Shown in pieces: positions 1 through 8,286 of a stretch of 37,773 nucleotides of DNA. Source of the DNA: Amycolatopsis coloradensis (lineage in GTDB: Bacteria; Actinomycetota; Actinomycetes; Mycobacteriales; Pseudonocardiaceae); assembly GCF_001953865.1 (NCBI RefSeq), contig NZ_MQUQ01000035.1, forward strand, positions 1-37,773, written 5' to 3'. Position 1 is the first letter of the stretch, and each line of letters begins with the position of its first letter. The position numbers and the translations under genes are program-made. The notes beneath the pieces are model-generated. The model did no database searches. It worked only from the letters and a program-made list of their open reading frames with translations, and was not told the origin of the DNA.

Positions 1-161
1 CGCGACACGGTTACGACGTCAACGTTTCTTGATGAGGCACTAGGCGTCGGCACGGGGCTTCGCCGGTGGCCGACGGGCCTCGTGAATACCTCCAAGTCAG
101 GTCTCAACGGGGGCACCGGCAGTACCTCCCTTCGCCTGCGGACAGGGCCTACAGTGAAGTG

Positions 162-1052
162 GTGGCCACGATCGACCTGCGCACTGAAATCAAGGAATTC
201 CTGCGCTCGCGTCGCGCGCGGATCACGCCCGAGCGGGCCGGACTGCCCGCCTACGGCGGCAACCGCCGGGTCACAGGCCTGCGTCGCGAAGAGGTAGCTC
301 TCCTGGCAGGGGTGTCGGTCGACTACTACGTGCGTATGGAGCGCGGCAGCCTCACCGGTGCCTCTGACGGAGTTCTCGACGCGTTGGCCTCTGCCTTGCA
401 GCTTGACGAGGCCGAGCGCGATCACCTCTTCCACCTTGCGCGGCAGTCCAAGGCGCCCAGCGGTCCACGCGGCAGGCGACCCGCCGTGAGGGTGCGTCCG
501 GCGCTTCAGCAGGTGCTCGACGCCATCACCGACGCACCGGCGTGGATTTGCGACAGTCGCTATGACGTGCTGGCCATGAATCACCTTGCTGCCGCGCTGT
601 ATTCACCGGTGCTGGCCGACACGCGACGGCCAGCTAACACCGCGCGATTCGTGTATCTAGATCCCGAAGCGGCAAAAACGTTCTTCGTCGACTATGACCG
701 AATCGCCTGCGATGTGGCCGCGAAGCTACGCATGGAAGCAGGCCGCAATCCGCACGACGAGGAGCTGATCACCTTAGTCGGTGAATTATCAACACGCAGT
801 GAACTATTTCGGCAGCGATGGGCATCCCAGGACGTTCGCCTCCACCGGTCCGGACGCAAGCGCCTGCACCATCCGGTAGTGGGCCAACTCGACCTGGACG
901 TCGAATCGATGGAGCTGCCCGCCGAACCCGGCCTGCTCCTGACCATCTACACCGCGCCCGCCGGCACGGTGACCGCGGACGGCCTAGCCTTATTGGCGTC
1001 CTGGGCGGCCAGTCAGGAAAAGCTGACGACCGGGATGCAAGCACTCAGCTGA
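162..1052 (+). CDS. MmyB-type helix-turn-helix transcriptional regulator
   Basis: A cytoplasmic DNA-binding regulator. The N-terminal third is an XRE-like helix-turn-helix of the actinobacterial MmyB type: the opening stretch rich in FLRSRRARITPE, then GGNRRVTGLRREEVALLAG and VDYYVRMERG, are hallmarks of that family. The C-terminal two thirds match the MmyB-like ligand-binding domain, with the typical PAWICDSRYDVLAMN segment near its start. About 296 residues is normal for the family. The reading frame extends upstream to a GTG at 66, but family members start just before the FLRSRRAR stretch, so GTG 162 (or 159) was chosen; no good ribosome-binding site is visible, so the start is uncertain. 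These regulators often control a divergent oxidoreductase gene. Here that neighbour lies outside the window, so the target is unknown. Confidence 0.85.
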   Translation: MATIDLRTEIKEFLRSRRARITPERAGLPAYGGNRRVTGLRREEVALLAGVSVDYYVRMERGSLTGASDGVLDALASALQLDEAERDHLFHLARQSKAPSGPRGRRPAVRVRPALQQVLDAITDAPAWICDSRYDVLAMNHLAAALYSPVLADTRRPANTARFVYLDPEAAKTFFVDYDRIACDVAAKLRMEAGRNPHDEELITLVGELSTRSELFRQRWASQDVRLHRSGRKRLHHPVVGQLDLDVESMELPAEPGLLLTIYTAPAGTVTADGLALLASWAASQEKLTTGMQALS

Positions 1053-1129
1053 TATTCCAACCTGAACGATTGGCGAGAGCGGCGGCCCACGTTTCGTCAC
1101 GGGCTTCGTTGTCCAGCTCGTCACTCGTC

Positions 1130-1225
1130 GCCGTGGCAGAGCACTACCGCGTGCTGGCCCGGAAGGGATACCGGTACGGACCGGCCTTCCGGGCGATGAC
1201 GGCCGCATGGCGCACCGAAGGGCGG
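1130..1225 (+). pseudogene. relic of a polyketide synthase dehydratase domain
   Basis: One forward frame reads EHYRVLARKGYRYGPAFRAM followed by TAAWRTEGRI. This matches the strongly conserved second half of modular type I PKS dehydratase domains (consensus like FY..LA.RGY.YGPAFRGL.AAWR.G). The match is only about 32 codons long and has no PKS sequence on either side, so it is a fossil and not a gene. The rest of the gap from 1053 to 1557 holds nothing I can recognise; a short forward frame at 1283-1468 has no family signature. Confidence 0.6.
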
Positions 1226-1557
1226 ATCTCCCACACGGAGAACTCGGTGAAGACTTCTGCGTAGACAGTCTCTGGGCACCCCGTGCCGACCCGATCGACA
1301 GGGGCCCTGGCGATCGAGGAGGTGCGGGCACTGACCCTGGGCGGGGTAGCCCGATGGCCGCGGCTTTTCGCTTACGGAACGGTCATTGCGCTGATGAGGC
1401 CGGTGTGGACGGTCGGCACGGGATTACAGGGAGTGGTGGTTGCCGATGTTCGCCCGGAGGGTGGGTGATTCGTCTTCTCGATGGTGTTCATCGCGAGCGC
1501 GCGCGGGGCGGGCGGGCTGTACTGGGTGTGCCGAAACCAGAAAGACGAGGGAAGACC

Positions 1558-2022
1558 ATGCTGATGCGTACCGCGTTGACCGCCCTGTTCGCCGCCACTG
1601 CTGTCGGAGCGTTGACCGCGCCTGCCGCCGCCGCTGCCGAAACCGACCCGGCCGATTACGTGATCGAGTCCGCGAACGGCACGGAGCGGGTGTGGCAGCA
1701 GACGTGGTGGGACGGCGAGCCCACCATCACCGGGGATTTTCACGGTAGCGACAACCAGCACTGGATTTTCTGGGACAACCGCACCATCCAGAACACGGGA
1801 ACCGACCTGTGCGCCACCGCCCACCATGGCCGGGTCATCGGCGCCGACTGCAACGGCGACGACCCGGGGCAGCGGTGGAGGATCCGCGGCGACCACAACC
1901 AAAAGCAGCTCAAGAATGAAGAAACCGGCCTGTGCGCCACCTACGAGGGCCACGATGACCAGCTGAGCCTGCACACCTGCGACTGGGACCGCGTCAACCA
2001 GCGCTGGTACCTCAACATCTGA
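1558..2022 (+). CDS. secreted ricin-type beta-trefoil lectin-like protein
   Basis: A small exported protein of 154 residues. The N-terminus (LMRTALTALFAATAVGALTA followed by PAAAAAE) is a Sec signal peptide with cleavage expected after the Ala run. The mature part carries three QxW-type repeats (NQHWIF, GQRWRI, NQRWYL), the signature of ricin-type beta-trefoil carbohydrate-binding domains, and four cysteines that could form two disulfides. No catalytic domain is attached, so it probably acts outside the cell as a sugar-binding protein. ATG 1558 follows GAGGGA at 1547-1552; ATG 1564 is an alternative. It stands alone, with decayed sequence on both sides. Confidence 0.85.
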   Translation: MLMRTALTALFAATAVGALTAPAAAAAETDPADYVIESANGTERVWQQTWWDGEPTITGDFHGSDNQHWIFWDNRTIQNTGTDLCATAHHGRVIGADCNGDDPGQRWRIRGDHNQKQLKNEETGLCATYEGHDDQLSLHTCDWDRVNQRWYLNI

Positions 2023-2199
2023 CCCGCGCGGTTTGTCTTCCGCCAGTTCACCCCGCGCGAGCACCGCTTGGGCGTCGTCACAGGTCCGCCGACGTCCCGA
2101 GGTGTGGCATCGTGACCACAATGGACGGTGCAGTGGATCGATTCCGGGTGCACCGGTGGTCGCTGATCGCGGTGACCGGCCACGGTGTCCGGGCGGCGG

Positions 2200-2375
2200 C
2201 GGGGACGCGCGGCAGGCGTCGGTCGGGGCGCCGGTGAGCGAGACCTGCCGCACCGCCTTGGCGGCGAACCAGAGCGCTTCGGTGAAGCGGTCGGGGTCTC
2301 GGTGCGCATCGCCGGGGTGAGCACGGTGGCCATGCGCTCGGCCAGGTCGCTGACCTGACGACGGGTCAGCCGCGG
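2200..2375 (-). pseudogene. frameshifted remnant of an unidentified gene
   Basis: On the reverse strand one frame reads RLTRRQVSDLAERMATVLTP (2375 down to about 2299). The meaning then jumps to another frame, DPDRFTEALWFAAKAVRQV continuing to about 2209. Joined by a one-base shift near 2295-2300 they give a smooth helical protein segment with coding-like composition, so this looks like a gene broken by an indel. I do not recognise the family. The remainder of 2023-2544 shows no supported gene. Confidence 0.4.
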
Positions 2376-2544
2376 TGTCCGGTCACCGTGTCCGGGATCT
2401 TGACCTTCGGTCGTCGGAGCTCGCGCACGTCGATTCTTCTTGTTGGAGCGAGGGTTGCTCAGTACAGGAACGCCTTCAGCGGTGCGTCGCCGCTGGCGGG
2501 TTGAGCCTGTCGTGGTGGGTCGTCCGGCGGTAGCGCGGTCGGCC

Positions 2545-3339
2545 TCAGGCATCCCTCGCCCCCTCAGGGGGGACCGTGATTCCCGCGGCGCGCAACCGGG
2601 CCTCGATCCGGTCGGTCAGGCGTGCCCAGGAAGGTGCTTGATCCTGCCGGTGGTGGTTGATCAGGCCGTAGCGGGTGGCGCCGTCGGAGCGCATGCGAAG
2701 TTCGGGTGGGATTTCCAGGAGCGGGGGATGTTCCAGCAGGTACCTGGACACGGCCGCGGCGAGGTCGTCGATGCGGGGATCGTCGGGCTCCCACTCGGCG
2801 ATACTCCAGCATTGCTTGAGCAGATCGACGTAGCGAGGGTCGGCGAAGGCGACCTCGAGTCGCCGAAGGTAGTCGTGGAAGCCGCTCGGGATGAGCGCCT
2901 TGGCCAACACCAGGCCTTCGCGGAAGGTGTGGACGGTCTCGTCACTGAAGTCGTGCCGCCGGAGGCTGTCGAGCAGTGCACAGGCTCGATCGGGCAATAA
3001 GGCTCGGTCACCGCTGCCGAGGCGGTTCAGGGTCTCGCGCCGGGCGGTGAGTTCCGCGATGTGGCCGGCGAGCCGGCGGTCGACCTCGGCGACGGTGGCC
3101 GCGAACCTGTCGGGGCCGGCCGCGAGCAGTTCCGGGATGTCGGCCAGCGGCAGGCCTGCCAAAGCGAGGGTTCTGGCCTGGACGAGCTGCAACAGCTCCA
3201 TGGATCCGTACCGCCGGTACCCGGACCGATCGCGAGGTGGTTCGTCGACCAGTCCGAGGCGATGGTAGTGGCGCACGGTCTTCGTCGTGACACCGGCGAA
3301 AGACGCGGCTTGCCCGATGGTGAGTCCGTGACTTGTCAT
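2545..3339 (-). CDS. MerR family transcriptional regulator
   Basis: A 264-residue regulator. The N-terminal winged helix is classical MerR: TIGQAASFAGVTTKTVRHYH, then RLGLVDEPPRDRSGYRRYG and a dimerisation helix to about residue 120. The C-terminal half is a helical effector domain without a metal-binding Cys cluster, so a small organic ligand is more likely than a metal. Its ATG overlaps the stop of the upstream hydrolase gene by four bases (ATGA, 3336-3339), so the two are translationally coupled. It probably autoregulates the pair through the dyad at 4161-4179, because MerR proteins activate promoters with an over-long spacer. Confidence 0.85.
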   Translation of the reverse strand: MTSHGLTIGQAASFAGVTTKTVRHYHRLGLVDEPPRDRSGYRRYGSMELLQLVQARTLALAGLPLADIPELLAAGPDRFAATVAEVDRRLAGHIAELTARRETLNRLGSGDRALLPDRACALLDSLRRHDFSDETVHTFREGLVLAKALIPSGFHDYLRRLEVAFADPRYVDLLKQCWSIAEWEPDDPRIDDLAAAVSRYLLEHPPLLEIPPELRMRSDGATRYGLINHHRQDQAPSWARLTDRIEARLRAAGITVPPEGARDA

Positions 3340-4106
3340 GGTCCTGTTCGGTGTCGGTCCTCGGCGGCGGTGTGGCGGACGGCGTCCGCCACGACCCGGA
3401 AGTCCTTCCGCAGGATTGTGACGTGATTGCTCGGGACGGTCGCGTGGAGCCGGACGTGGGGATCGCGGGCGAGGACCGGGTCGAGCGTGGCGCGCATCCG
3501 GGCGAACTCCGAGCCGGTGCCCCCCACGCTCGTGCCCGAGGCGGCGATGAACCGTACCGGGCAGGTCACCGCGTCGTAGACACCGTCGAGTGCGCCCATG
3601 ACCTCGTTGGCCTCGATGCTGACCTCGGCATGTTCTTCGGCGGGCATCCAGCCCGCCATGCCCAGTCGGCGCAGCACCGGGAACGTCCACCGCGCCCGCC
3701 GGAACCGGCGGCGGATCTGAGTGCGCGCGTTGTCGTCGACCCAGTCGTACGGGTAGCCGCCGTCGACCAGTACCAGGCCGTGCGCGCGGGAGGGATTCGA
3801 CGCCGCCCAGTGCAACGCGACAGCCGCCCCGTATGACCAACCGACCAGGATCGGCCGGTCGATCCCGGCGGCGTCCAGCACGGCACCCAGGTCTCGCACG
3901 GCTGTGCCGAAGGTGTAATCGGAGGACCTTCGAGACCGGCCCCGCCCGCGCATGTCGTAACTGACGTGCCGCCAAGGTGACCCGAGCTCGGCGACGACGC
4001 GATGCCACGCACGCTGACTGCTGAAAGCGCCGTTCAGGTACACCACCGGTCGCCCTGTCCCGCCGGTATCGGTCATGGCCAGCGCCGTGTCGTCCACCCC
4101 CAGCAT
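3336..4106 (-). CDS. alpha/beta hydrolase
   Basis: A cytoplasmic alpha/beta-hydrolase-fold enzyme of 256 residues. It shows the nucleophile elbow GWSYG with Ser at about residue 91, an oxyanion region VVYLNGAFSSQRAW near residue 21, and a C-terminal SNHVTIL segment that should supply the catalytic His. The substrate cannot be predicted. It is the first gene of a two-gene unit with the MerR regulator (four-base overlap). ATG 4106 gives the family-typical start MLGVDDTALAMTDTGG. An in-frame GTG at 4145 sits just where transcription from the MerR-type promoter would begin, so a leaderless longer form is possible. Confidence 0.85.
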   Translation of the reverse strand: MLGVDDTALAMTDTGGTGRPVVYLNGAFSSQRAWHRVVAELGSPWRHVSYDMRGRGRSRRSSDYTFGTAVRDLGAVLDAAGIDRPILVGWSYGAAVALHWAASNPSRAHGLVLVDGGYPYDWVDDNARTQIRRRFRRARWTFPVLRRLGMAGWMPAEEHAEVSIEANEVMGALDGVYDAVTCPVRFIAASGTSVGGTGSEFARMRATLDPVLARDPHVRLHATVPSNHVTILRKDFRVVADAVRHTAAEDRHRTGP

Positions 4107-4151
4107 GTCCGTACGAGCGGGCCGTGTGTTCTCGCGATCATTCACCCGGCC

Positions 4152-4183
4152 AGCCTGCGGCCTTACCCCAGGGGCAAGGTCAA
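4152..4183 (-). promoter_or_regulatory. MerR-type promoter and operator
   Basis: A 19-bp dyad CCTTACCCCAGGGGCAAGG (4161-4179) has arms that pair at 8 of 9 positions. On the reverse strand it lies between a TTGACC -35 hexamer (4183-4178) and a weak -10 like CAGGCT (4157-4152), giving a spacer of about 20 bp. An elongated spacer filled by a dyad is the standard architecture of MerR-activated promoters, and the gene pair it drives includes a MerR regulator. Confidence 0.7.
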
Positions 4184-4301
4184 GTGTCCTGTCCGCCCGA
4201 GCCGCTGGATCGAGCATGTCCGTTCGGTGGTGCGCTCGTGGCCGTCGACGGACTCGAAGCCGACGTCGTCCAGCATGCGGGAATCAGTCAGGTCGCGTCG
4301 G

Positions 4302-4307
4302 TATCTT
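4302..4307 (+). promoter_or_regulatory. -10 element of a leaderless promoter for the GNAT gene
   Basis: TATCTT lies eight bases before the ATG at 4316, with no ribosome-binding site between them. Transcription would start at or next to the ATG, implying a leaderless message. No clear -35 is visible. Confidence 0.4.
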
Positions 4308-4315
4308 CAGTCACC

Positions 4316-4849
4316 ATGAGGTACTTCGGCTCCGATGTCGTCACCGTCGCGGACAAGCTCGTCGACGCCTACGTCGACGTCTTCACCGCTCCGCCGTGGG
4401 GACAACGGGACCCGGCCGAGACCCGGTCGGCGTTTCGGGAGCGGCTGGAGGCAGATGCCCAGCGGCCCGGCTTCCGCGCCATCCTGGCGTTTTCCGACAC
4501 CGGCGAGGTAGACGGCTTCGTTACCGGCTGGACCACTTCGGCTCCATTTCGGACCGATCGCGCCTACTCCAAGGTCACCGAGCGGCTCGGCATCGACCGG
4601 GTCGGTGAACTGCTGGTCGGAGCGTTCGAGATCGACGAACTCGGGGTTCGTTCCCGCGCCCGCGGGACCGGACTCGGACGGCGACTGCTGTCGAATCTCA
4701 CCGCGACCGCACCCGGCGCTCGCGCTTGGCTGCTGACCTGGCATCAAGCCCACGACACGCTCGCCTTCTACCGCCGGATCGGATGGCGTGAACCCGAGCC
4801 CCGGCCGGGCAAGGAAACCGACATCGTCGTGTTCCTGTCGCCGGACTGA
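4316..4849 (+). CDS. GNAT family N-acetyltransferase
   Basis: A 177-residue GNAT acyltransferase. The acetyl-CoA pyrophosphate-binding motif A is RARGTGLGRRLL (about residues 114-125), preceded by a beta strand ELGVRS. The C-terminal part ends in a typical HDTLAFYRRIGW segment that closes the acetyl-CoA site. The acceptor is unknown. The longer in-frame extension upstream runs through the divergent promoter region and was rejected in favour of ATG 4316, which has a -10 element just upstream. It is transcribed divergently from the hydrolase/MerR pair. Confidence 0.85.
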   Translation: MRYFGSDVVTVADKLVDAYVDVFTAPPWGQRDPAETRSAFRERLEADAQRPGFRAILAFSDTGEVDGFVTGWTTSAPFRTDRAYSKVTERLGIDRVGELLVGAFEIDELGVRSRARGTGLGRRLLSNLTATAPGARAWLLTWHQAHDTLAFYRRIGWREPEPRPGKETDIVVFLSPD

Positions 4850-4939
4850 CCCGCGGCCAAGCCTCGCGCCGGATGGGCGGTCGACGAGGACGATCCGTGT
4901 CCCGTCCATTCGAACTGTTCGGAGTAGGGCGTTGCTGAC

Positions 4940-5345
4940 CTGGCACCTACACCGTCGCCTACGACCCGCCGAACCGCACCGTGGTAACCGCCGACGATTG
5001 GTTCTCTGGAGTCGCCGGCGCTTGCCTCGCGGCGGGCCTCACCGCCGTCTCCTCCCCGTCGGCCGACGACTCGGCCATCCAGCAGTCGCACACCCCACCG
5101 GCAGCGACGTCGAAAGCGATCTCGCAGACGCCGCGCTCAACCTCCGCGTCACTCCGCCTCCTCGGCGAGGTGGGCTACCGTCCGATGCACCCGGCCCGGG
5201 GCCCTCGTCCGCAGCGAGTCCGGCCGCTCTTCAGGTCGCGTTGGACTGGGCTGTCGCCTTGGTGACCCCGCCGATAGGCCCGCAAGATGCTCGATGGCGC
5301 GAGCGTCTGCGCCCTCTCGCCACCAAACTACGGATCGAACACTGA
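4940..5345 (+). pseudogene. probable frameshifted remnant, unknown function
   Basis: One forward frame reads TYTVAYDPPNRTVVTADDWF continuing to SGVAGACLAAGLTAV (about 4949-5100). A different frame is coding-like from about 5107 to a stop at 5343-5345 (DVESDLADAALNLRVTPPP, then AALQVALDWAVALVTPPIGP). Together they look like one gene broken by an indel near 5100. No family was recognised, and the evidence is only residue composition and third-position G/C. Confidence 0.3.
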
Positions 5346-5500
5346 CGCCACAAAGGTGACCGGACAACCTCAGATATTGTCCTCGTACGTTAACTTCCTG
5401 ACGGTCGGCATCACCACAGACGGACCGAAACCGCAACTACGCCTTATCCGTATCAACTTCGACTGGCTCGTTTTCGCCGCGTACTCGTGACCAGACTGCT

Positions 5501-5737
5501 CGCGGTCTGCTTGGGTCAGGTGGTGGTGGTAAGAGCAGCGAAGTCGACGGCGAGCCTGTTCGACGGCGTCTTGGTGCGATTCTACGCCGACAGGGATGTT
5601 TCCGCATGGTCGGCCAGGCCGAGGCCACCGAGTCAGCGTCGCGCGGGGTCGGCCCTATGGCGGAACTCGGCGTGATCGGGAAGGACGTCTTCTGAATTCG
5701 CGTGCAAGAGGATGTGCTTTTAAGAGTTCCGAAGTAA
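5501..5737 (+). pseudogene. probable gene tail with an in-frame stop, unknown function
   Basis: A forward frame with coding-like third positions reads SSEVDGEPVRRRLGAILRRQ then MVGQAEATESASRG and VGPMAELGVIGKDVF. It is cut by TGA at 5692-5694 and continues in the same frame (IRVQEDVLLRVPK) to TAA at 5735-5737. This is the pattern expected of a gene killed by a nonsense mutation. No start or family is identifiable. The rest of 4850-5997 shows no supported gene and is locally less GC-rich. Confidence 0.3.
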
Positions 5738-5997
5738 CTGAGCTTCCATTGAGCCTTTCTGTCTAATGGTGAGATGTTCATCTTGGTCACTCGCTTGGCG
5801 GATTACGAGCGGCGGGAACCTTTCGCTACTGTCTCTCTGTCAAGTCGATCAGGCAGGGGGGAAGTCGCGCCGACTGGCAATGGTTCGGTATTGCCGTCTC
5901 GGCTTTACTTGTGTGGGGCGGCGTCGCGCGACCTGGACTTCATCAACGTTCACTCACTGCTTGATTCCATCTTCGATGATTCAAGAATGAGGACAAC

Positions 5998-6317
5998 GTG
6001 AAACGCAATTATTCAGGTCGTTCGTTGATGATTCGTTCGACCGCCATCATGGCCGGAATTTCCGGCACGAGTGAGCCGCAACGGCACCCGGCGAGGAGGT
6101 AGTCCGGCCGGTCGGCGGTTACGAGGTTCGGACGAGACCCGACGGAACCCAGTATTCGGTGAAAAGAGAAACCCCGTCCGAAGTGATCCCTATGGACGTT
6201 GTTCCGGGGAACCGCGGGCGTTCCTGGATGTGGCTCGACGCGATTGGTGAAAGGTCTGTGCGCATCGAAGGCCGAGAACGCGACCATCCAGATGCTGAAA
6301 TTCCTCTCCAGAGCTGA
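5998..6317 (+). pseudogene. small secreted protein broken by a frameshift
   Basis: GTG 5998 follows GAGGAC and opens a signal-peptide-like stretch KRNYSGRSLMIRSTAIMAGI. That frame stops at 6100-6102. A second frame open from 6075 to TGA 6315-6317 encodes an 80-residue acidic/basic mature-like segment (APGEEVVRPVGGYEVRTRPD, later VIPMDVVPGNRGRSWMWL and ERSVRIEG). Joining the two near 6075-6081 gives a normal exported protein of about 105 residues with no cysteines. Either the gene is dead, or the shift reflects a sequencing error or programmed frameshift; an indel is the simplest reading. Confidence 0.5.
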
Positions 6318-6628
6318 CCACCCGCAGGGACTGGCCTGGAACGGTCACGCTGTGTTCGTCACGGGCCGGCCGGGCGCCCCGCAGACCGTCGCGCTCCCCA
6401 CCGCGACCCCGGCCGATATCGCTCATCCCTAGCTACCGTCAGCCGGTCGAACTCGGGGCCATCGTGCTGGTCGCCGGCAGTGCTGCTCGCTGACGCGCCG
6501 GTGGCCACGATTCCGGGCACTCGGGGAATCCCTCCGGTCGAAGGGGAACCGAAGAATGGTCCGACCTTATGACTTCGGGCATGACTGGTCGATCGACCGT
6601 CTGCCCGCAACTGGGAGGGCGAAAACAG
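6318..6628. other. intergenic region upstream of the cluster
   Basis: No supported gene. The only structure noted is a 12-bp perfect palindrome GGTCGATCGACC at 6587-6598, 30 bases before the start of the NB-ARC regulator, which might be a regulator site. Confidence 0.3.
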
Positions 6629-7498
6629 ATGGGTCGCAGACAACGGCCGCTCAACGGTATCGGGCCCAAGGTCCGCTTCGCGCAGGGGATGCGCGGCATC
6701 CGTCGTTCCTCGGGGCTCACGCTGCGTGAGTTGGCCGCGCGGTCGGGTTATGCCTTCAGCACGCTGTCCGCCGCGGAGCAAGCGAGAGCCGTGCCGTCGT
6801 GGGCCGTGACCGAGGCATTCGTCGAGGCCGCCGGTGGCGAGCTTGCGTCGATCAAGGTGCTGTGGGAACGGGCGCAGTGCAGCGTTGACGTGCTCGGCTT
6901 GGTCGGCGAGGCCACGCGGCGGCACCCGCACCGCCCGATCGCCGTGTCTCCGCCGCCGGTCCCGGACGGCTTCCTCGGCCGCACGGAGGAACTGGCCTTC
7001 CTCGCCTCCGAGGGGGCGTTGGCGCCCCGGTTCGCGAAGACCAGCGTTATCGAGGGTCCGGCCGGTGTCGGCAAGACCGCGCTTGCCGCCCGGATCACCG
7101 AGCTCATGGCGAGCCGCTATCCCGGGGGTCAGGTTTGCTTGGACCTCTACGGGTCGCGGCGCGACGAGCCGAGTGTGAACCGAGTGCGGGCGTTACGTGC
7201 CCTGCTCACCGCGCTGGGAGTGCCACCTCGGCAGGTTCCCCGGCGGATGGCCGAACGCGTCGCGCTCTACCACCGCGTGACCGCGAACCGACGGGTCCTG
7301 GTGCTGCTCGACGACGCGGAGAACGCCGAACAGGTCAGCCCGTTGATTCCGCTCGACACCACCTGCGCGGTGCTGGTGACAAGCCGATTCCGGCTCACCG
7401 GCCTGGTGTTGCGGCATCAGGCTCGGCGCTTGTCCCTTGACCGAGCCGATCTCGGCTCGTCCCCGGCCTCGATGGTGACCCGCACGTTGACACGGTGA
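6629..7498 (+). CDS. truncated XRE/NB-ARC (STAND) regulator
   Basis: A 289-residue protein with an N-terminal XRE helix-turn-helix (about residues 16-70: TLRELAARSGYAFSTLSAAE) and the first half of an NB-ARC/STAND ATPase: P-loop GPAGVGKT at 143-150, Walker B RRVLVLLDD at about 221-229 and the TSRFRL sensor at about 251-256. STAND regulators normally continue for several hundred residues of helical and TPR repeats. This one stops right after the nucleotide-binding core, with an unusual tail. ATG 6629 has GGGAGGG at 6613-6619; the longer upstream frame lacks such a site. The stop overlaps a possible GTG start of the thioesterase gene, so it heads this operon. It may be a natural short regulator or a 3'-truncated one. 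Confidence 0.75.
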   Translation: MGRRQRPLNGIGPKVRFAQGMRGIRRSSGLTLRELAARSGYAFSTLSAAEQARAVPSWAVTEAFVEAAGGELASIKVLWERAQCSVDVLGLVGEATRRHPHRPIAVSPPPVPDGFLGRTEELAFLASEGALAPRFAKTSVIEGPAGVGKTALAARITELMASRYPGGQVCLDLYGSRRDEPSVNRVRALRALLTALGVPPRQVPRRMAERVALYHRVTANRRVLVLLDDAENAEQVSPLIPLDTTCAVLVTSRFRLTGLVLRHQARRLSLDRADLGSSPASMVTRTLTR

Positions 7499-7509
7499 AA
7501 GGGAAGACA

Positions 7510-8262
7510 ATGGGACCGAGGATCACCGGCGATCACGACGCGCTGCTGCGCGTGCCCGCACCCGCGCCCGGCGCGGGCGTGCGGCTGGTGTGCTGTCCGC
7601 ACGCGGGCGCGTCCGCCGCGGCTTTTGCCGCCATGGCCGTCGCGGTTCCCAGCACGATCGAGGCGCTGTGCGTGGAGTACCCCGGCAGGGGTGGGAAGCG
7701 CGGCGCGGGGATCGGGGACATCGGCGAGGTCGCCGATCGGATTTGTGCCGAGGTCCTCGACCGCGGCGACGTGCCGGTGGCGGTGTACGGGCACAGCATG
7801 GGCGCGGCGGTGGCGTTCGAGGTCACGTGGCGCTTGGAGCAGGAAGGGGCGGAGCCGACCCGGTTGTTCGTCTCCGGGCGCAAGGCGCCGTCGACGGCGC
7901 TGGAACTGGCGTTGCCGGGAAACGAGGACATCGTGGCCGAATTACGCGCCCTCGGCGGCATCCCGCCGCGTATCCTGGGACGTCCCGCGTTTCGGGACAT
8001 GATTGTGTCGGTGGTGCGCAACGATTACCGTGCGAACCTCGCCTATCGCGCGGCTCCGGAAAGGGTGGTGCGCGCGCCCATCACCTTTCTCCTCGCCGCC
8101 GGTGACCCGTATGTCGATGTCGAGGCCGCGCGCGCATGGACCCGTCACACTTCCGCCGAGCTGCGCGTGACGCGTTTTCCCGGCGACCACTTTTTCCTGC
8201 GGGATCACCTCGCCGAGATTGTGGACGAGATAGTGCGCGGGGTTCAGGTTCGGGCGATGTGA
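7510..8262 (+). CDS. type II thioesterase
   Basis: A 250-residue alpha/beta hydrolase of the external (type II) thioesterase family, which removes wrong or stalled acyl groups from phosphopantetheine arms of carrier proteins. Family marks: RLVCCPHAGASAAAF near residue 25, GHSMG with Ser96, a GDP segment with the likely catalytic Asp at about 199, and PGDHFFL with His at about 227. ATG 7510 has GGGAAG about six bases upstream; a GTG at 7495 overlapping the previous stop (GTGA) is the alternative. In this cluster, with two carrier proteins and no modular synthase, it probably edits misloaded aminoacyl groups or releases the product. Confidence 0.9.
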   Translation: MGPRITGDHDALLRVPAPAPGAGVRLVCCPHAGASAAAFAAMAVAVPSTIEALCVEYPGRGGKRGAGIGDIGEVADRICAEVLDRGDVPVAVYGHSMGAAVAFEVTWRLEQEGAEPTRLFVSGRKAPSTALELALPGNEDIVAELRALGGIPPRILGRPAFRDMIVSVVRNDYRANLAYRAAPERVVRAPITFLLAAGDPYVDVEAARAWTRHTSAELRVTRFPGDHFFLRDHLAEIVDEIVRGVQVRAM

Positions 8263-8286
8263 TGAAGACTGTGGGGGATGACGGGA

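Noticed and set aside
818..1264. A complete gene around the dehydratase-like segment
   Set aside because: Only about 32 codons match. The rest of the frame overlaps the MmyB-type regulator out of frame and has no coding signature.
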